Shown here piece by piece: positions 28,031 to 37,017 of a stretch of 41,052 nucleotides of DNA. Within the stretch, counting starts at the first letter, position 1, and each line of letters opens with the position of its first letter. The position numbers and the translations under genes were made by a program. Under the pieces are notes generated by a model. It did not search any database and was not told where the DNA came from. It saw only the letters and a list, made by a program, of their open reading frames with translations. The stretch is from Pseudomonas aegrilactucae (GTDB taxonomy: Bacteria; Pseudomonadota; Gammaproteobacteria; Pseudomonadales; Pseudomonadaceae). Location of the stretch: contig NZ_JAHTBI010000052.1 in assembly GCF_019168305.1 (NCBI RefSeq), positions 1 through 41,052 of the forward strand, in the 5' to 3' direction.

Positions 28031-30937
28031 ATGCCCCAGAATTCTCACGCACACCGCGAGCCGCTTGAAGCCATTGCGCGCCAACTCGTCATGAACTGCC
28101 CGGATATGCGCCAGATGGCCCGTGAACTGGCCATAAAGGCCCTGAAGCGGTTCGCCAACAGCAGCCTCGATCCGGACACCGTGTACCTGCACCGCTTCAA
28201 GGCTGCGCAGGCCAACCCCGAGAGCTTCAGCGGCTGGGAGCACCGGGAACTGCCCTACCAGTCGCTGACGCTGCCGCAACTGGTGATGCACCGTTTCGAT
28301 GTCAGCGACCAGGACAATGCCGACCTGCTGAGCTACCGCACCGGCTTCTACCGCGAGGGTGCGCAGGCCGGGGTGTTCGACCAGCACAACGAAGTCCGCA
28401 TGGCGCCGGCCGATGTCCTGCGCGACTTCTGGGAGGTCGACTTCAGCTCAGCTTTCAGGCAGCAGATGCAGGCGTTCTGGGACCACAATGCGCAGTCGTT
28501 TCGCAGCATGGCCAAAGCCAACTTCCTGAGCAAGGTGGTAGAAGCCTGCGAAAACGAAGAGGTGCCCGAACAGCGCAAACGCTATCGCCTGCTGGCCCGT
28601 GCACTGGCCGGCACAACCGACTGGCCGCCCACACTCGAGCAACTGCAACAAACCCACCTTCCCGATCAAGGGGTTCGCCTGCATGCCTTCGACCTGGGCG
28701 GCTATGTCGCCAGCGATATCCTGCGCGCGGTCCTGCCCGACGGCTACCAGATGCTCTACCTTCCCGGCGAAGTCACGGCCCTGCACCTGTTTGCCAACCC
28801 TGCCGAACTGTACTGGTGGCTATTGCAGAACACCAATGAGGCAGGCAACCGCGCCCGCTTCATGGCCCATTTCGAACTTGCCAGCCATACCGAACAATCC
28901 GCCAAGGTAGGGCTCAACCACCTGATCGATCTGCTGTTCTACAACTGGGGAGGCAGCCATCACGCTGCCATCAACCTGCTGGACAAACCCCTTGAGCGGG
29001 ATGCGTTCAGCTACCTGCGCGATGCGGCACGTCAACGAATGAACGACGATGCCCACTTTTGCCTGCGCTCCAACGCCGACTTGCGCAAACAGATGTGGGT
29101 CGAGGACCTGCATGCCTTTGCCCGATTCGCCGGGGCAATGGCCGCGCTTGACTGGCCGGTAGCGTTGGCCGCCGTAGGTGCAGGGCTTGGCGAGACAGGC
29201 CTGTCCATCGAACAGGCGATCAACGGTCATACCACTGCCGAACGCCAGGCTGGCGTTGTCGGCGCCGTGCTGGCATCCATCGACACGCTGTTCAACGCGA
29301 GCCTGCTCGGCGGTGTCGGCGACGCAGCCGCCGCACTGGAGGACGCCGAACTGCCCCTCGCCGGCAAACCCTACGTGGAGGCCGAGGACGAGCCTCTGGC
29401 CAGTGTCGAAGAACTCGATACCCATGTGCCGGCCCCCCTGCGACCGACGGAAATTTCACAGCGGCTGGCCTCCTTCGAGACCAACGCCCTGCTCGACGGA
29501 GAGACGCCCGGGCGCGGCAAGATGCATGGCATCTATACCCTGGCCGATGGCTTCTATGTGTCAATCGACGATTTCGCCTACCAGGTGCGTTATGTCGGTG
29601 AACTGAAGCGCTGGGTGGTCATCGATCCGCAAACCCCCTTTTCGTTCTATCGCAACGTGCCCATCGAGCTCAACGCCCAACAGCAATGGGCCCCCGTCGC
29701 GCAGGGCCGACTGATGGGCGGCACCCCCCGCTTGCGGCTGAAATTGTGGGGACGCAGCGATTACGCCCAGGCACCGAGCGAACGCATCCCCACGCCCTAT
29801 GAAGTGCTCCCGGACCTGCAGGCACAACTGCGCTCGGTAGATGACGAACAGCTCAGCGGAATTACCTACCGGGCCAATCAGCCGCACCTTGAAAACGCCT
29901 GCGACCAGTTTCGAACGCTGCGCAGCCAGTTGCTGTCCGACGCAAGGGAGTTCCTGAGCACCGTGGAGCTGCCGCCGCGCCCGCAAATCCCCCTGTTCCA
30001 GAGCAATCCGGCGCCCAAGCAGATCCTTCGTGGTTGCTACGCCCGCTGCGACGGCCTGGTGATCGGCGAATGCCACGCGCACCTGGGCAGTAAACGGTTT
30101 CTGATCGACAACATGGCGCAATTGCGCAAGCAGAAGGTCAAGGTGCTGTACCTGGAACACCTGCTGACGGACTTTCACCAGGCCGACCTCGACGTCTTCA
30201 ACCGCACCGGCCAGATGAGCGCCAACCTGCGCGACTATGTGACCGATCTTGACCGGGGCCAGGCCACCGACCGCAGCGGGCGCTACACCTTCATGCAAGT
30301 GATGCACGCGGCCCAGGCCAATCAGGTGCGCATCCAGGCAATCGACTGCATGGCCAGCTATCGCCAGTCCTGGCTGGCCACACCGCCCGGCCCAATCAGG
30401 CAGCAGATGATGAATTTCTTTGCGCATCGCGTCATTGCTGCGGACCAGGTACTGCACGGCAGCAGCAAGTGGGTCGCATTCGTGGGCAATACCCACGCCA
30501 ATCTCTTTGACGGTGTGCCCGGGCTGGCCGAGCTCCAAGGCGCCATAGGGCTACGCATCGAGGATATCGAGATCGGGCAGCCGGATCGGTTCGGCATCGA
30601 CCCAGGCATCCAGCCCGACGAAACGGCCAACCTTGCAGCGGTCAAATGCGACCTGCTGTTGCAGGTTCCAATAGCGCCCGTGCACGGCGCGGCGCTCACG
30701 CTGGAAGAAAAGCTGCGGGCCATCGGCTCATTCGGTTTTACCCAGGTGGATGCGCAACTGAACCTGGTTCATCGCAGCAAGGATTCGACCCTGCACTACA
30801 CCCCCATCCACAGGGACGGCCGCTTCTACTACATCGAACGGGCAAGCTGGCCGCGCGTCGATAAGCGTCGCATGCCAAGCCTGGCGCAGCTATCGATCCT
30901 GGTGTCGTCCAACGGCCTGAAGCACGTGTCATTGTAA
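28031..30937 (+). CDS. Dermonecrotic-toxin-like protein with C-terminal Tiki/EreA-like domain (copy 1)
   Basis: A 968-residue protein with no Sec, Tat or lipoprotein signal. Residues 1 to about 360 resemble the N-terminal dermonecrotic-toxin (DUF6543-like) region of Pseudomonas proteins (LSYRTGFYREGAQAGVFD, LYWWLLQNTN, GLNHLIDLLFYNWGG). A hydrophobic segment follows near 385-430 (AGAMAALDWPVALAAVGAGL) and could insert in membranes. A conserved beta-rich module (GIYTLADGFYVSIDDFAYQV) lies near 500. The C-terminal part has LVIGECHAHLGSK (E680, H682), QAIDCMASYR (D772) and FVGNTHANLF (H822), the pattern of the Tiki/EreA/ChaN superfamily, which includes a Pasteurella toxin domain. Its activity is unknown. 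AAGGAAGAG precedes the ATG. It is a close paralogue of the next gene. Confidence 0.8.
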   Translation: MPQNSHAHREPLEAIARQLVMNCPDMRQMARELAIKALKRFANSSLDPDTVYLHRFKAAQANPESFSGWEHRELPYQSLTLPQLVMHRFDVSDQDNADLLSYRTGFYREGAQAGVFDQHNEVRMAPADVLRDFWEVDFSSAFRQQMQAFWDHNAQSFRSMAKANFLSKVVEACENEEVPEQRKRYRLLARALAGTTDWPPTLEQLQQTHLPDQGVRLHAFDLGGYVASDILRAVLPDGYQMLYLPGEVTALHLFANPAELYWWLLQNTNEAGNRARFMAHFELASHTEQSAKVGLNHLIDLLFYNWGGSHHAAINLLDKPLERDAFSYLRDAARQRMNDDAHFCLRSNADLRKQMWVEDLHAFARFAGAMAALDWPVALAAVGAGLGETGLSIEQAINGHTTAERQAGVVGAVLASIDTLFNASLLGGVGDAAAALEDAELPLAGKPYVEAEDEPLASVEELDTHVPAPLRPTEISQRLASFETNALLDGETPGRGKMHGIYTLADGFYVSIDDFAYQVRYVGELKRWVVIDPQTPFSFYRNVPIELNAQQQWAPVAQGRLMGGTPRLRLKLWGRSDYAQAPSERIPTPYEVLPDLQAQLRSVDDEQLSGITYRANQPHLENACDQFRTLRSQLLSDAREFLSTVELPPRPQIPLFQSNPAPKQILRGCYARCDGLVIGECHAHLGSKRFLIDNMAQLRKQKVKVLYLEHLLTDFHQADLDVFNRTGQMSANLRDYVTDLDRGQATDRSGRYTFMQVMHAAQANQVRIQAIDCMASYRQSWLATPPGPIRQQMMNFFAHRVIAADQVLHGSSKWVAFVGNTHANLFDGVPGLAELQGAIGLRIEDIEIGQPDRFGIDPGIQPDETANLAAVKCDLLLQVPIAPVHGAALTLEEKLRAIGSFGFTQVDAQLNLVHRSKDSTLHYTPIHRDGRFYYIERASWPRVDKRRMPSLAQLSILVSSNGLKHVSL

Positions 30938-30945
30938 ACCGGCGT

Positions 30946-30970
30946 GCCCAGGCAGCCTGCTTGCCTGGGC
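30946..30970. other. Hairpin between the two toxin-like genes
   Basis: GCCCAGGCA and TGCCTGGGC form a perfect 9-bp stem with a 7-base loop, beginning 9 bases after the stop of copy 1. There is no U-tract, so it may protect the 3' end or reduce read-through rather than terminate fully. The 122-base gap 30938-31059 also contains the duplicated leader. Confidence 0.5.
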
Positions 30971-31059
30971 GACACGGCCCACCCCACTATTTACTTACCG
31001 CACCTGCCCCCTCGCGCCCGGCCACGCTGTGCCTTCGCCCAGACAACGGAAGGACCGCC

Positions 31060-33990
31060 ATGCCCTTGACCACCCAGCAGACCCAGGACCACGAGCAACT
31101 GCAGAAACTGGCCAGGCAACTGGTCAAGCACTGCCCGGACATGCGCCAGATGGCCCGCGAGGTTGCCAGCCATATCCTGAAGAAACACACCCGCGGCACG
31201 TTCGACCCCGACAACGTCTACCTGCACCGCTTCAAGGCAGCACAAAGCAGCCCGCGCACCTTCAGCGGCTGGGAGCACCGCGAGGTGCCCTATCAATCGC
31301 TGACCCTGCCACAACTGGTGATGCAGCGCCTGGATGTCAACGACCAGGACAATGCCGACCTCCTGAGCTACCGCACCGGCTTCTACAGCGACGGCGCGCA
31401 CAAGGGCGTGTTCGATGAGCACAACGAAATCCCCATGGCCCCGCGCGACGTGCTCAACGAGCTGTGGAACATCGACTTCTGCAGCGCCTTTCATCAGAAC
31501 CTGGAAACCTTCTGGGCCCGCCATGCGGACAACTTCCGTACCCTGGCCAAGGCCAACTTCCTGAGCAAGGTGCTGGAAACCTGCGAACACGAAAGCGACC
31601 CCACCCGCCTGGCACGCTACAGGCGAGTCGCCACCGCCCTGGCCGGCGACGCCGGCTGGCCACCCTCGCTGAGCCAACTGCAACAGCAGGCAAAACCGGT
31701 AACAGGCGTACGCCTGTGCACCTTCGATATCGGCGGCCATACCGCTACCGATATCCTGCGGGTAGAACTGGATGACGGCTACCAGTTGCTCTACACCCCG
31801 GGTGACGTGGATGCCCTGCACCTGTTCGCCAGCCACAGCGAGCTGTACTGGTGGGTACTGCACAACACCAATGCAGCACAGAATCGGGCACGCTTCATGA
31901 CCCACTTCGCCAGCGCGGACCATGGCGAAAAAACCAGCGCGGTCGGGCTCAACCACCTGATCGACGTGCTGTTCTACAACTGGGGAGGGACTGCTCACGA
32001 TGCACTCAACCAGTCGAACGCGACCCTGCATGCCGATGCGTTCACCCACCTGCGCGATGCCGCGCGCCAACGCATGAGCGACGACGCCCACTTCTCGCTG
32101 CGCTCCAACGCCGACCTGCGCAAACAACTGTGGATCGGCTACCTCAAGGCCTTCGGCACGTTCGCCACGGCCATGGCCGCAGTGGACTGGCCGGTGGCGC
32201 TGGCCGCCGTAGGGGCAGGCCTGGCCGATACCGGTCTGAACATCGACCAGGCCGTCAACGGACACACCACCGCACAACGCAAGGCTGGCGTGATCGGCGC
32301 CGTACTGGCCGCCATCGACACACTGTTCAATGCCACCCTGCTTGGCGGCCCGGCGGTCACCGGTGAAATCGCAGAAGTCGACCTCCACGCCGAGGGCGGG
32401 CCGGATCTCACCCCTGTCGAAACTGAAGAACCGGCAGCGGCCACCCCGACGCAACTGGCCGAATGGGTACCCGCGCCCCTGGTGCCGGCCGAACGCGCGC
32501 ACGTGCTGGCCCCGTTCGAAACCAACGTGCTGCTTGACGGCCAAACCGCAGGCAGCGGCAGGTTCCAGGGGATCTATACCCTGGATGACGGTTTCTATGC
32601 CCAGATCGATGGCTTCCCCTACCACGTACGCTACATCGGCGAGCTGCGCTCATGGGCGGTGGTCGACCCGCAGAACCCTTTCTCGTTCTACCGCAACGTG
32701 CCCATTCGCCTGAACGATGAAGGGTTGTGGCAGCCACTGGAACAAGGCCTCAGGGGCGGCACCCCGCAGTTTCGCCTGAAGCTCTGGGGACGCGGTGCCT
32801 CGGCCACACCAGTGGCCGAGCTGGTACCCACCGCCTATGAAGTCGACGAAGCGCTGCGGCCAACGCTACTCAAGGCCTCCAATGGCGGTGACGGACCTAA
32901 CTTGAGCGGCCTCACCTACAACCCCAACAACCGCCCCCTGGAAGAGGCGTATGCCAGGTTTCGCAGCCTGCGCGACCTGCTGGCCGACGACGCACAGGCG
33001 TACTTCGCCAACGAGACACTGCCGGCACGCGCACAGATCCCCACCCTGCAGGCCAATGCCAGTGCCAAACAGATCATTCGCAGCGTGTATGAAAACAGCG
33101 AGGGGCTGGTGATTGGCGAGTCGCACACGCAGCTGGGCAGCAAGCAGTTGCTGATAGACAACATGGCGCAACTGAAGAAACAGAACGTTCGAGTGCTGTA
33201 CATGGAACACCTGATGACCGACTTTCAGCAGGCTGACCTGAACCTGTTCAATCAGACCGGCAGGATGCCCGAAGCACTCAAGACCTATGTGACTGACCTC
33301 GATCGAGGCTGGGGCACCGACCCCGCCCAGCGCTACACCTTCATTGAGGTGCTGCGCAGCGCGCAGAAACACGGCATCCGGGTCCAGGCCATCGATTGCA
33401 TGGCCAGTTACCGCCAGGCATGGGTGGGCAATCGGCCGGCGGCGATCCGCCAGAAGATGATGAACTTCTTTGCCCACCGCATCATCGCCGCCGACCAGGC
33501 TGCACGCGGTGCCAGCAAGTGGGTGGCACTGATGGGCAACACCCATTCCAATACCTTCGAGGGCGTGCCAGGGGTGAGCGAATTGCAAGGTGCCATCGGC
33601 TTGCGCGTAGAGGATATCGAGATCGGTCGCCCTGGCAGCGTGACGGCCGATCCGGGCCGGGCCGTACTGGACGAGGGCATTCGCGAAACCCATATACGGG
33701 GCGACCTGCGTCTGCAGGTGCCGATCGCCCAGCCACTGTCGGCGTCACAGACAGTGGAAGGCATACTGGCCAACCCCGGCACATTCGGCTTCAAGGATGT
33801 CGAAGGCCAGATGAACCTGGTACACCGCAGCAAGGACCTGTCGCTGCAATACACGCCCATCCGCAAGGACGGCGAATTCGTCTACGTCGAACGCGCCAGT
33901 TGGCCATGGCTCGACAAGCGACGCTTGCCGAACCTGCAGGAAATGACCTTTCAGCTGTCCCGACACGGCTTGAAGTACCTGCCGCTGTAA
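31060..33990 (+). CDS. Dermonecrotic-toxin-like protein with C-terminal Tiki/EreA-like domain (copy 2)
   Basis: A 976-residue paralogue of the preceding protein, collinear over its whole length with long identical runs (for example FSGWEHRE, YQSLTLPQLVMQR, DQDNADLLSYRTGFY). The main divergence is the linker near residues 450-490. The C-terminal motifs are LVIGESHTQLGSK (E687, H689), QAIDCMASYR (D779) and LMGNTHSNTF (H829). The GESH form is closer to the EreA/PMT pattern than the GECH of copy 1. NCBI-style names for such proteins are membrane-targeted effector-domain toxin. The C3 protease/deamidase domain of Pasteurella toxin is absent. GGAAGGA precedes the ATG. No immunity or secretion gene is adjacent. 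Confidence 0.8.
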   Translation: MPLTTQQTQDHEQLQKLARQLVKHCPDMRQMAREVASHILKKHTRGTFDPDNVYLHRFKAAQSSPRTFSGWEHREVPYQSLTLPQLVMQRLDVNDQDNADLLSYRTGFYSDGAHKGVFDEHNEIPMAPRDVLNELWNIDFCSAFHQNLETFWARHADNFRTLAKANFLSKVLETCEHESDPTRLARYRRVATALAGDAGWPPSLSQLQQQAKPVTGVRLCTFDIGGHTATDILRVELDDGYQLLYTPGDVDALHLFASHSELYWWVLHNTNAAQNRARFMTHFASADHGEKTSAVGLNHLIDVLFYNWGGTAHDALNQSNATLHADAFTHLRDAARQRMSDDAHFSLRSNADLRKQLWIGYLKAFGTFATAMAAVDWPVALAAVGAGLADTGLNIDQAVNGHTTAQRKAGVIGAVLAAIDTLFNATLLGGPAVTGEIAEVDLHAEGGPDLTPVETEEPAAATPTQLAEWVPAPLVPAERAHVLAPFETNVLLDGQTAGSGRFQGIYTLDDGFYAQIDGFPYHVRYIGELRSWAVVDPQNPFSFYRNVPIRLNDEGLWQPLEQGLRGGTPQFRLKLWGRGASATPVAELVPTAYEVDEALRPTLLKASNGGDGPNLSGLTYNPNNRPLEEAYARFRSLRDLLADDAQAYFANETLPARAQIPTLQANASAKQIIRSVYENSEGLVIGESHTQLGSKQLLIDNMAQLKKQNVRVLYMEHLMTDFQQADLNLFNQTGRMPEALKTYVTDLDRGWGTDPAQRYTFIEVLRSAQKHGIRVQAIDCMASYRQAWVGNRPAAIRQKMMNFFAHRIIAADQAARGASKWVALMGNTHSNTFEGVPGVSELQGAIGLRVEDIEIGRPGSVTADPGRAVLDEGIRETHIRGDLRLQVPIAQPLSASQTVEGILANPGTFGFKDVEGQMNLVHRSKDLSLQYTPIRKDGEFVYVERASWPWLDKRRLPNLQEMTFQLSRHGLKYLPL

Positions 33991-34010
33991 CGCCAGCCGA
34001 ACGGCGATGA

Positions 34011-34043
34011 AAAAAGGGCAAGGCGCCTGGCCTTACCCTTTTT
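34011..34043. terminator. Bidirectional intrinsic terminator after the toxin pair
   Basis: AAAAAGGG (34011-34018) pairs with CCCTTTTT (34036-34043), and AAGGC with GCCTT, giving a 13-bp stem with one mismatch and a 5-base loop. A-tract and T-tract flank it, so it can stop transcription from both sides. It begins 20 bases after the stop of copy 2. Confidence 0.85.
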
Positions 34044-34080
34044 CGCCTTGATCAGCCGGGCCGTGCGACCCGGGTTTGCA

Positions 34081-34101
34081 CGAAAAGTCGCCGAGCGGCG
34101 A
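34081..34101 (-). terminator. Possible terminator of the patD cluster
   Basis: On the minus strand TCGCCG-CT-CGGCGA (34101-34088) is followed by CTTTTCG. It is a short stem with a brief U-run, 23 bases after the patD stop. Confidence 0.4.
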
Positions 34102-34123
34102 TCAGGCACTTTTCATCCAACGC

Positions 34124-35548
34124 CTAGTGTTTGAACATCACATGGCGCACGGTGGTGTAGTCCTCCAGGCCGTACATGGACATGTCCTTGCCATAGCCCG
34201 ACAGCTTGGCGCCGCCATGCGGCATCTCGCTCACCAGCATGAAGTGCGTGTTGACCCAGGTGCAGCCATATTGCAGGCGCGCAGCCAGGCGGTGGGCACG
34301 TCCCACATCGCGGGTCCACACCGAGGACGCCAGGCCGTAGTCGGAGTCGTTGGCCCACGCCAGGGCCTGGGCTTCGTCGTCGAATTCGGTCACCGTCACC
34401 ACCGGGCCGAAGATTTCATGGCGCACCACTTCGTCATCCTGGCGGGCGCCGGCGAGCACGGTCGGCTCGAAGAAGAAACCAGCCCCCGCGACACGCTGCC
34501 CGCCGGTCACCACTTCGATGTGCGGCTGTTCACGGGCGCGTTGCACAAAGCCTTCGACGCGTTCCAGGTGCTGCTGGGTAATCAATGGCCCGAGTTCGGT
34601 GTCAGGATCGTCCTGCAGGCCGTGGCGAATGCTGGCCACCGCTTCGCCAAGCTTCTTCACCAACGCCGGGTAGACGCCCTTCTGCACATACAGGCGGCAG
34701 GCGGCCGTGCAGTCCTGGCCGGCGTTGTAGAAGCCGAAGCTGCGCACGCCTTCGACCACCGCGTCGATATCGGCGTCATCGAACACGATCACCGGGGCCT
34801 TGCCGCCCAGCTCCATGTGCAGGCGTTTCACGCTGTCGGCGGTACCGGCAATGATCCGGCTGCCGGTGGCCACCGAGCCGGTCAACGACACCATGCGCAC
34901 CTTGGGGTGGTCGGTCAGCGGCTTGCCGACGCTCGGGCCACGGCCGAAGACCACGTTGACCACGCCCGCCGGGAAGATCTGCGCCATCAGTTGCGCCAGC
35001 TTCAGCGTGCTCAACGGCGTTTGCTCGGACGGCTTGAGCACCACGGTATTGCCGGCCGCCAGGGCCGGGGCGAGTTTCCACGCGGCCATCATCAGCGGGT
35101 AGTTCCAGGGGGCGATGGAGGCCACCACGCCAACCGGGTCGCGGCGAATCATCGAGGTATGGCCCTCCAGGTACTCACCGGCGGCACTGCCTTGCAGGCA
35201 GCGGCTGGCACCGGCGAAGAAGCGAAACACGTCGGCGACACCCGGCAGCTCATCGTTCAGCGCGGCCAGGTAGGGTTTGCCACAGTTGTCCGACTCCAGC
35301 CGTGCCAGCTCGCTGGCGTGGGCATCGATGGCGTCAGCCAGTTGCAGCAACAGCAGCGAGCGGTCCTTGGGCGTGGTCTGTGACCAGCCCTGGAAAGCGG
35401 CATCGGCAGCGCAGACGGCGGCATCGACCTGGGCCAGGCTGGCCTCGGCAATCTCCACCAGGGTAGCCCCCAGTGAGGGGTTGAGGACCGGCAATTTTTC
35501 GCCGTCACCGGCGATGAGTTGACCATTGATCAGCAGGCAGGTTTGCAT
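34124..35548 (-). CDS. patD: Gamma-aminobutyraldehyde dehydrogenase
   Basis: A 474-residue NAD-dependent aldehyde dehydrogenase very similar along its length to E. coli YdcW/PatD, which oxidises 4-aminobutyraldehyde (from putrescine) to GABA. Shared runs include [34 protein letters not shown] and the C-terminal [15 protein letters not shown]. Catalytic residues are Glu in MELGGKAP and Cys in [19 protein letters not shown] precedes the ATG at 35548. It is downstream of the permease and iron-ADH genes on the same strand but separated from the permease by 127 bases holding two inverted repeats, so it may have its own control. Confidence 0.9.
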   Translation of the reverse strand: MQTCLLINGQLIAGDGEKLPVLNPSLGATLVEIAEASLAQVDAAVCAADAAFQGWSQTTPKDRSLLLLQLADAIDAHASELARLESDNCGKPYLAALNDELPGVADVFRFFAGASRCLQGSAAGEYLEGHTSMIRRDPVGVVASIAPWNYPLMMAAWKLAPALAAGNTVVLKPSEQTPLSTLKLAQLMAQIFPAGVVNVVFGRGPSVGKPLTDHPKVRMVSLTGSVATGSRIIAGTADSVKRLHMELGGKAPVIVFDDADIDAVVEGVRSFGFYNAGQDCTAACRLYVQKGVYPALVKKLGEAVASIRHGLQDDPDTELGPLITQQHLERVEGFVQRAREQPHIEVVTGGQRVAGAGFFFEPTVLAGARQDDEVVRHEIFGPVVTVTEFDDEAQALAWANDSDYGLASSVWTRDVGRAHRLAARLQYGCTWVNTHFMLVSEMPHGGAKLSGYGKDMSMYGLEDYTTVRHVMFKH

Positions 35549-35598
35549 GGGTTCTCCCGTGCGGCGGGGTTGGCCGCCAGCGTAAAAAAGTCGCACGC

Positions 35599-35634
35599 GT
35601 CCCCGCATGCGCCACAGGCATGTGTACAGGGGAC
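35599..35634. other. Two-part inverted repeat upstream of patD
   Basis: Outer arms GTCCCC (35599-35604) and GGGGAC (35629-35634) and inner arms CATGC (35606-35610) and GCATG (35618-35622) share one centre. It lies 50 bases before the patD start and may be an operator or a leader hairpin. Confidence 0.45.
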
Positions 35635-35652
35635 GATGACAGGGGGTGGAAT

Positions 35653-35671
35653 ACGGGCGCCAGGCGCCCGT
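35653..35671. other. GC-rich perfect hairpin after the permease gene
   Basis: ACGGGCGCC and GGCGCCCGT flank a single base, four bases after the permease stop. It lacks a U-tract, so it may stabilise the upstream mRNA end or only partly terminate. Confidence 0.5.
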
Positions 35672-35675
35672 GGGG

Positions 35676-37007
35676 TCAGAGCGCCGCTTCAGGCACGGCG
35701 GTGCTGAACAGGCGCGTACGGCAGGCCAGATACACCAGGCCCAGTAGCACCCAGCAGCAGCCCAGCATCAGCGCATCGGCGTCCAGGCTGATCAGCATCC
35801 AGCCGGAGGTGAAGGCACCGGCCAGGGGGAATATCACCCCGCGCACCACGCCGGCCTTGTCGCTCACGGCGCGGTCGAAGGTCAGTTTCAGCGCACACAG
35901 GTTGACCGCGGTAAAGGCCAGGAAGGCGCCGAAGTTGACCAGCGAGGTCGCGGTGGCAATGGTCAGGCCAAAGCCGACGAGGCCAAACGCGCCGCACAGT
36001 ACGATGTTGAGCACCGGGGTCTTGTAGCGCGGGTGCAGCACGCCGAACAGTTTTTGCGGCAGTTGATTGTCACGCCCCAGGGCGTACAGCAGACGCCCGA
36101 CACTGGCCTGGAACGACAGGCCGGCAGCAAAGTGGGCAATGATGATGCCGGTCAGCACCACGCCGAAGAACAGGTCGCCGCCGATGGTCTTGGCGATTTC
36201 GAACGCTGCACCGTCGATGTTCTCGAACAGCCCCGCCGGGTGCGCCAGGTACATGAAGTAGGACGAGCCGATGTACAGGCTGCCGCCGATCAACGCCACC
36301 AGCAGGATTGCCCTGGGGATGGTGCGCTCCGGCTCCACGGTTTCTTCGCTGAGCGTCGACAGTGCATCGAAGCCGAGGAACGAATAGGCGGCGATGGCGG
36401 CACCGGCCATGGTGGCCGAGAACGGCACGTCGGCATTGAAGAACGGCTTGACCGACAGCAGCCCGCCCGGGCCGTTGATCGCGGCCACGTAGTGCCAGCA
36501 CAGGGCGATGAACACCGCGATGATCGTCAACTGGATCAGCATCAGGATGATGTTGAAGCGGTTGGCGACCTGGATGCCGAGGATGTTCAGCGCCGTGGTC
36601 GAGACGATGAAGCCGGTGATCCAGCACCACTGCGGCACATCGGGGAACGCCAGGCTCAGGTAGCTCGCACCCAGCAGCCAGATCAGCATCGGGATGAAGA
36701 AATAATCGAGCAGTGCGGCCCAACCGACCATGAAGCCGAGGCTGGGGTTGAACATCTTGCGGGTGTAGGTGTACGCCGAACCGGCTGTGGGGAACACCCG
36801 CACCAGCCGCCCGTAGCTCAAGGCGGTGAAGATCACCCCGATGGATGCCACCACATAGGACAGCGCCACGGTGTTCTGGCTGGCCTGGGCAATCACGCCA
36901 TAGGTGCCGAACACGATCAGCGGGGCGATAAACGCCAGGCCGAACAGCAGCACGGAAACCGGGCCGAGGGTACGACGCAGGTGCGCATTAGTAGTCGATG
37001 CACTCAT
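35676..37007 (-). CDS. APC-family amino acid/polyamine permease
   Basis: A 443-residue inner-membrane transporter with about 12 helices. The first helix region [19 protein letters not shown] and the following [13 protein letters not shown] match the substrate-site G-x-G and second helix of APC transporters such as Puu[17 protein letters not shown] in helix 6 is also typical. The substrate cannot be read, but its position between an iron-ADH (10-base gap upstream) and a GABA-aldehyde dehydrogenase points to putrescine, an amino alcohol or an omega-amino acid. Confidence 0.9.
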   Translation of the reverse strand: MSASTTNAHLRRTLGPVSVLLFGLAFIAPLIVFGTYGVIAQASQNTVALSYVVASIGVIFTALSYGRLVRVFPTAGSAYTYTRKMFNPSLGFMVGWAALLDYFFIPMLIWLLGASYLSLAFPDVPQWCWITGFIVSTTALNILGIQVANRFNIILMLIQLTIIAVFIALCWHYVAAINGPGGLLSVKPFFNADVPFSATMAGAAIAAYSFLGFDALSTLSEETVEPERTIPRAILLVALIGGSLYIGSSYFMYLAHPAGLFENIDGAAFEIAKTIGGDLFFGVVLTGIIIAHFAAGLSFQASVGRLLYALGRDNQLPQKLFGVLHPRYKTPVLNIVLCGAFGLVGFGLTIATATSLVNFGAFLAFTAVNLCALKLTFDRAVSDKAGVVRGVIFPLAGAFTSGWMLISLDADALMLGCCWVLLGLVYLACRTRLFSTAVPEAAL

Positions 37008-37017
37008 GGATAAGGCC

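Noticed and set aside
28031..33990. An immunity gene or small partner gene within or next to the toxin pair.
   Set aside because: The gaps of 122 bases and about 130 bases hold only the leader, hairpins and terminators; no short frame with a ribosome binding site was found.
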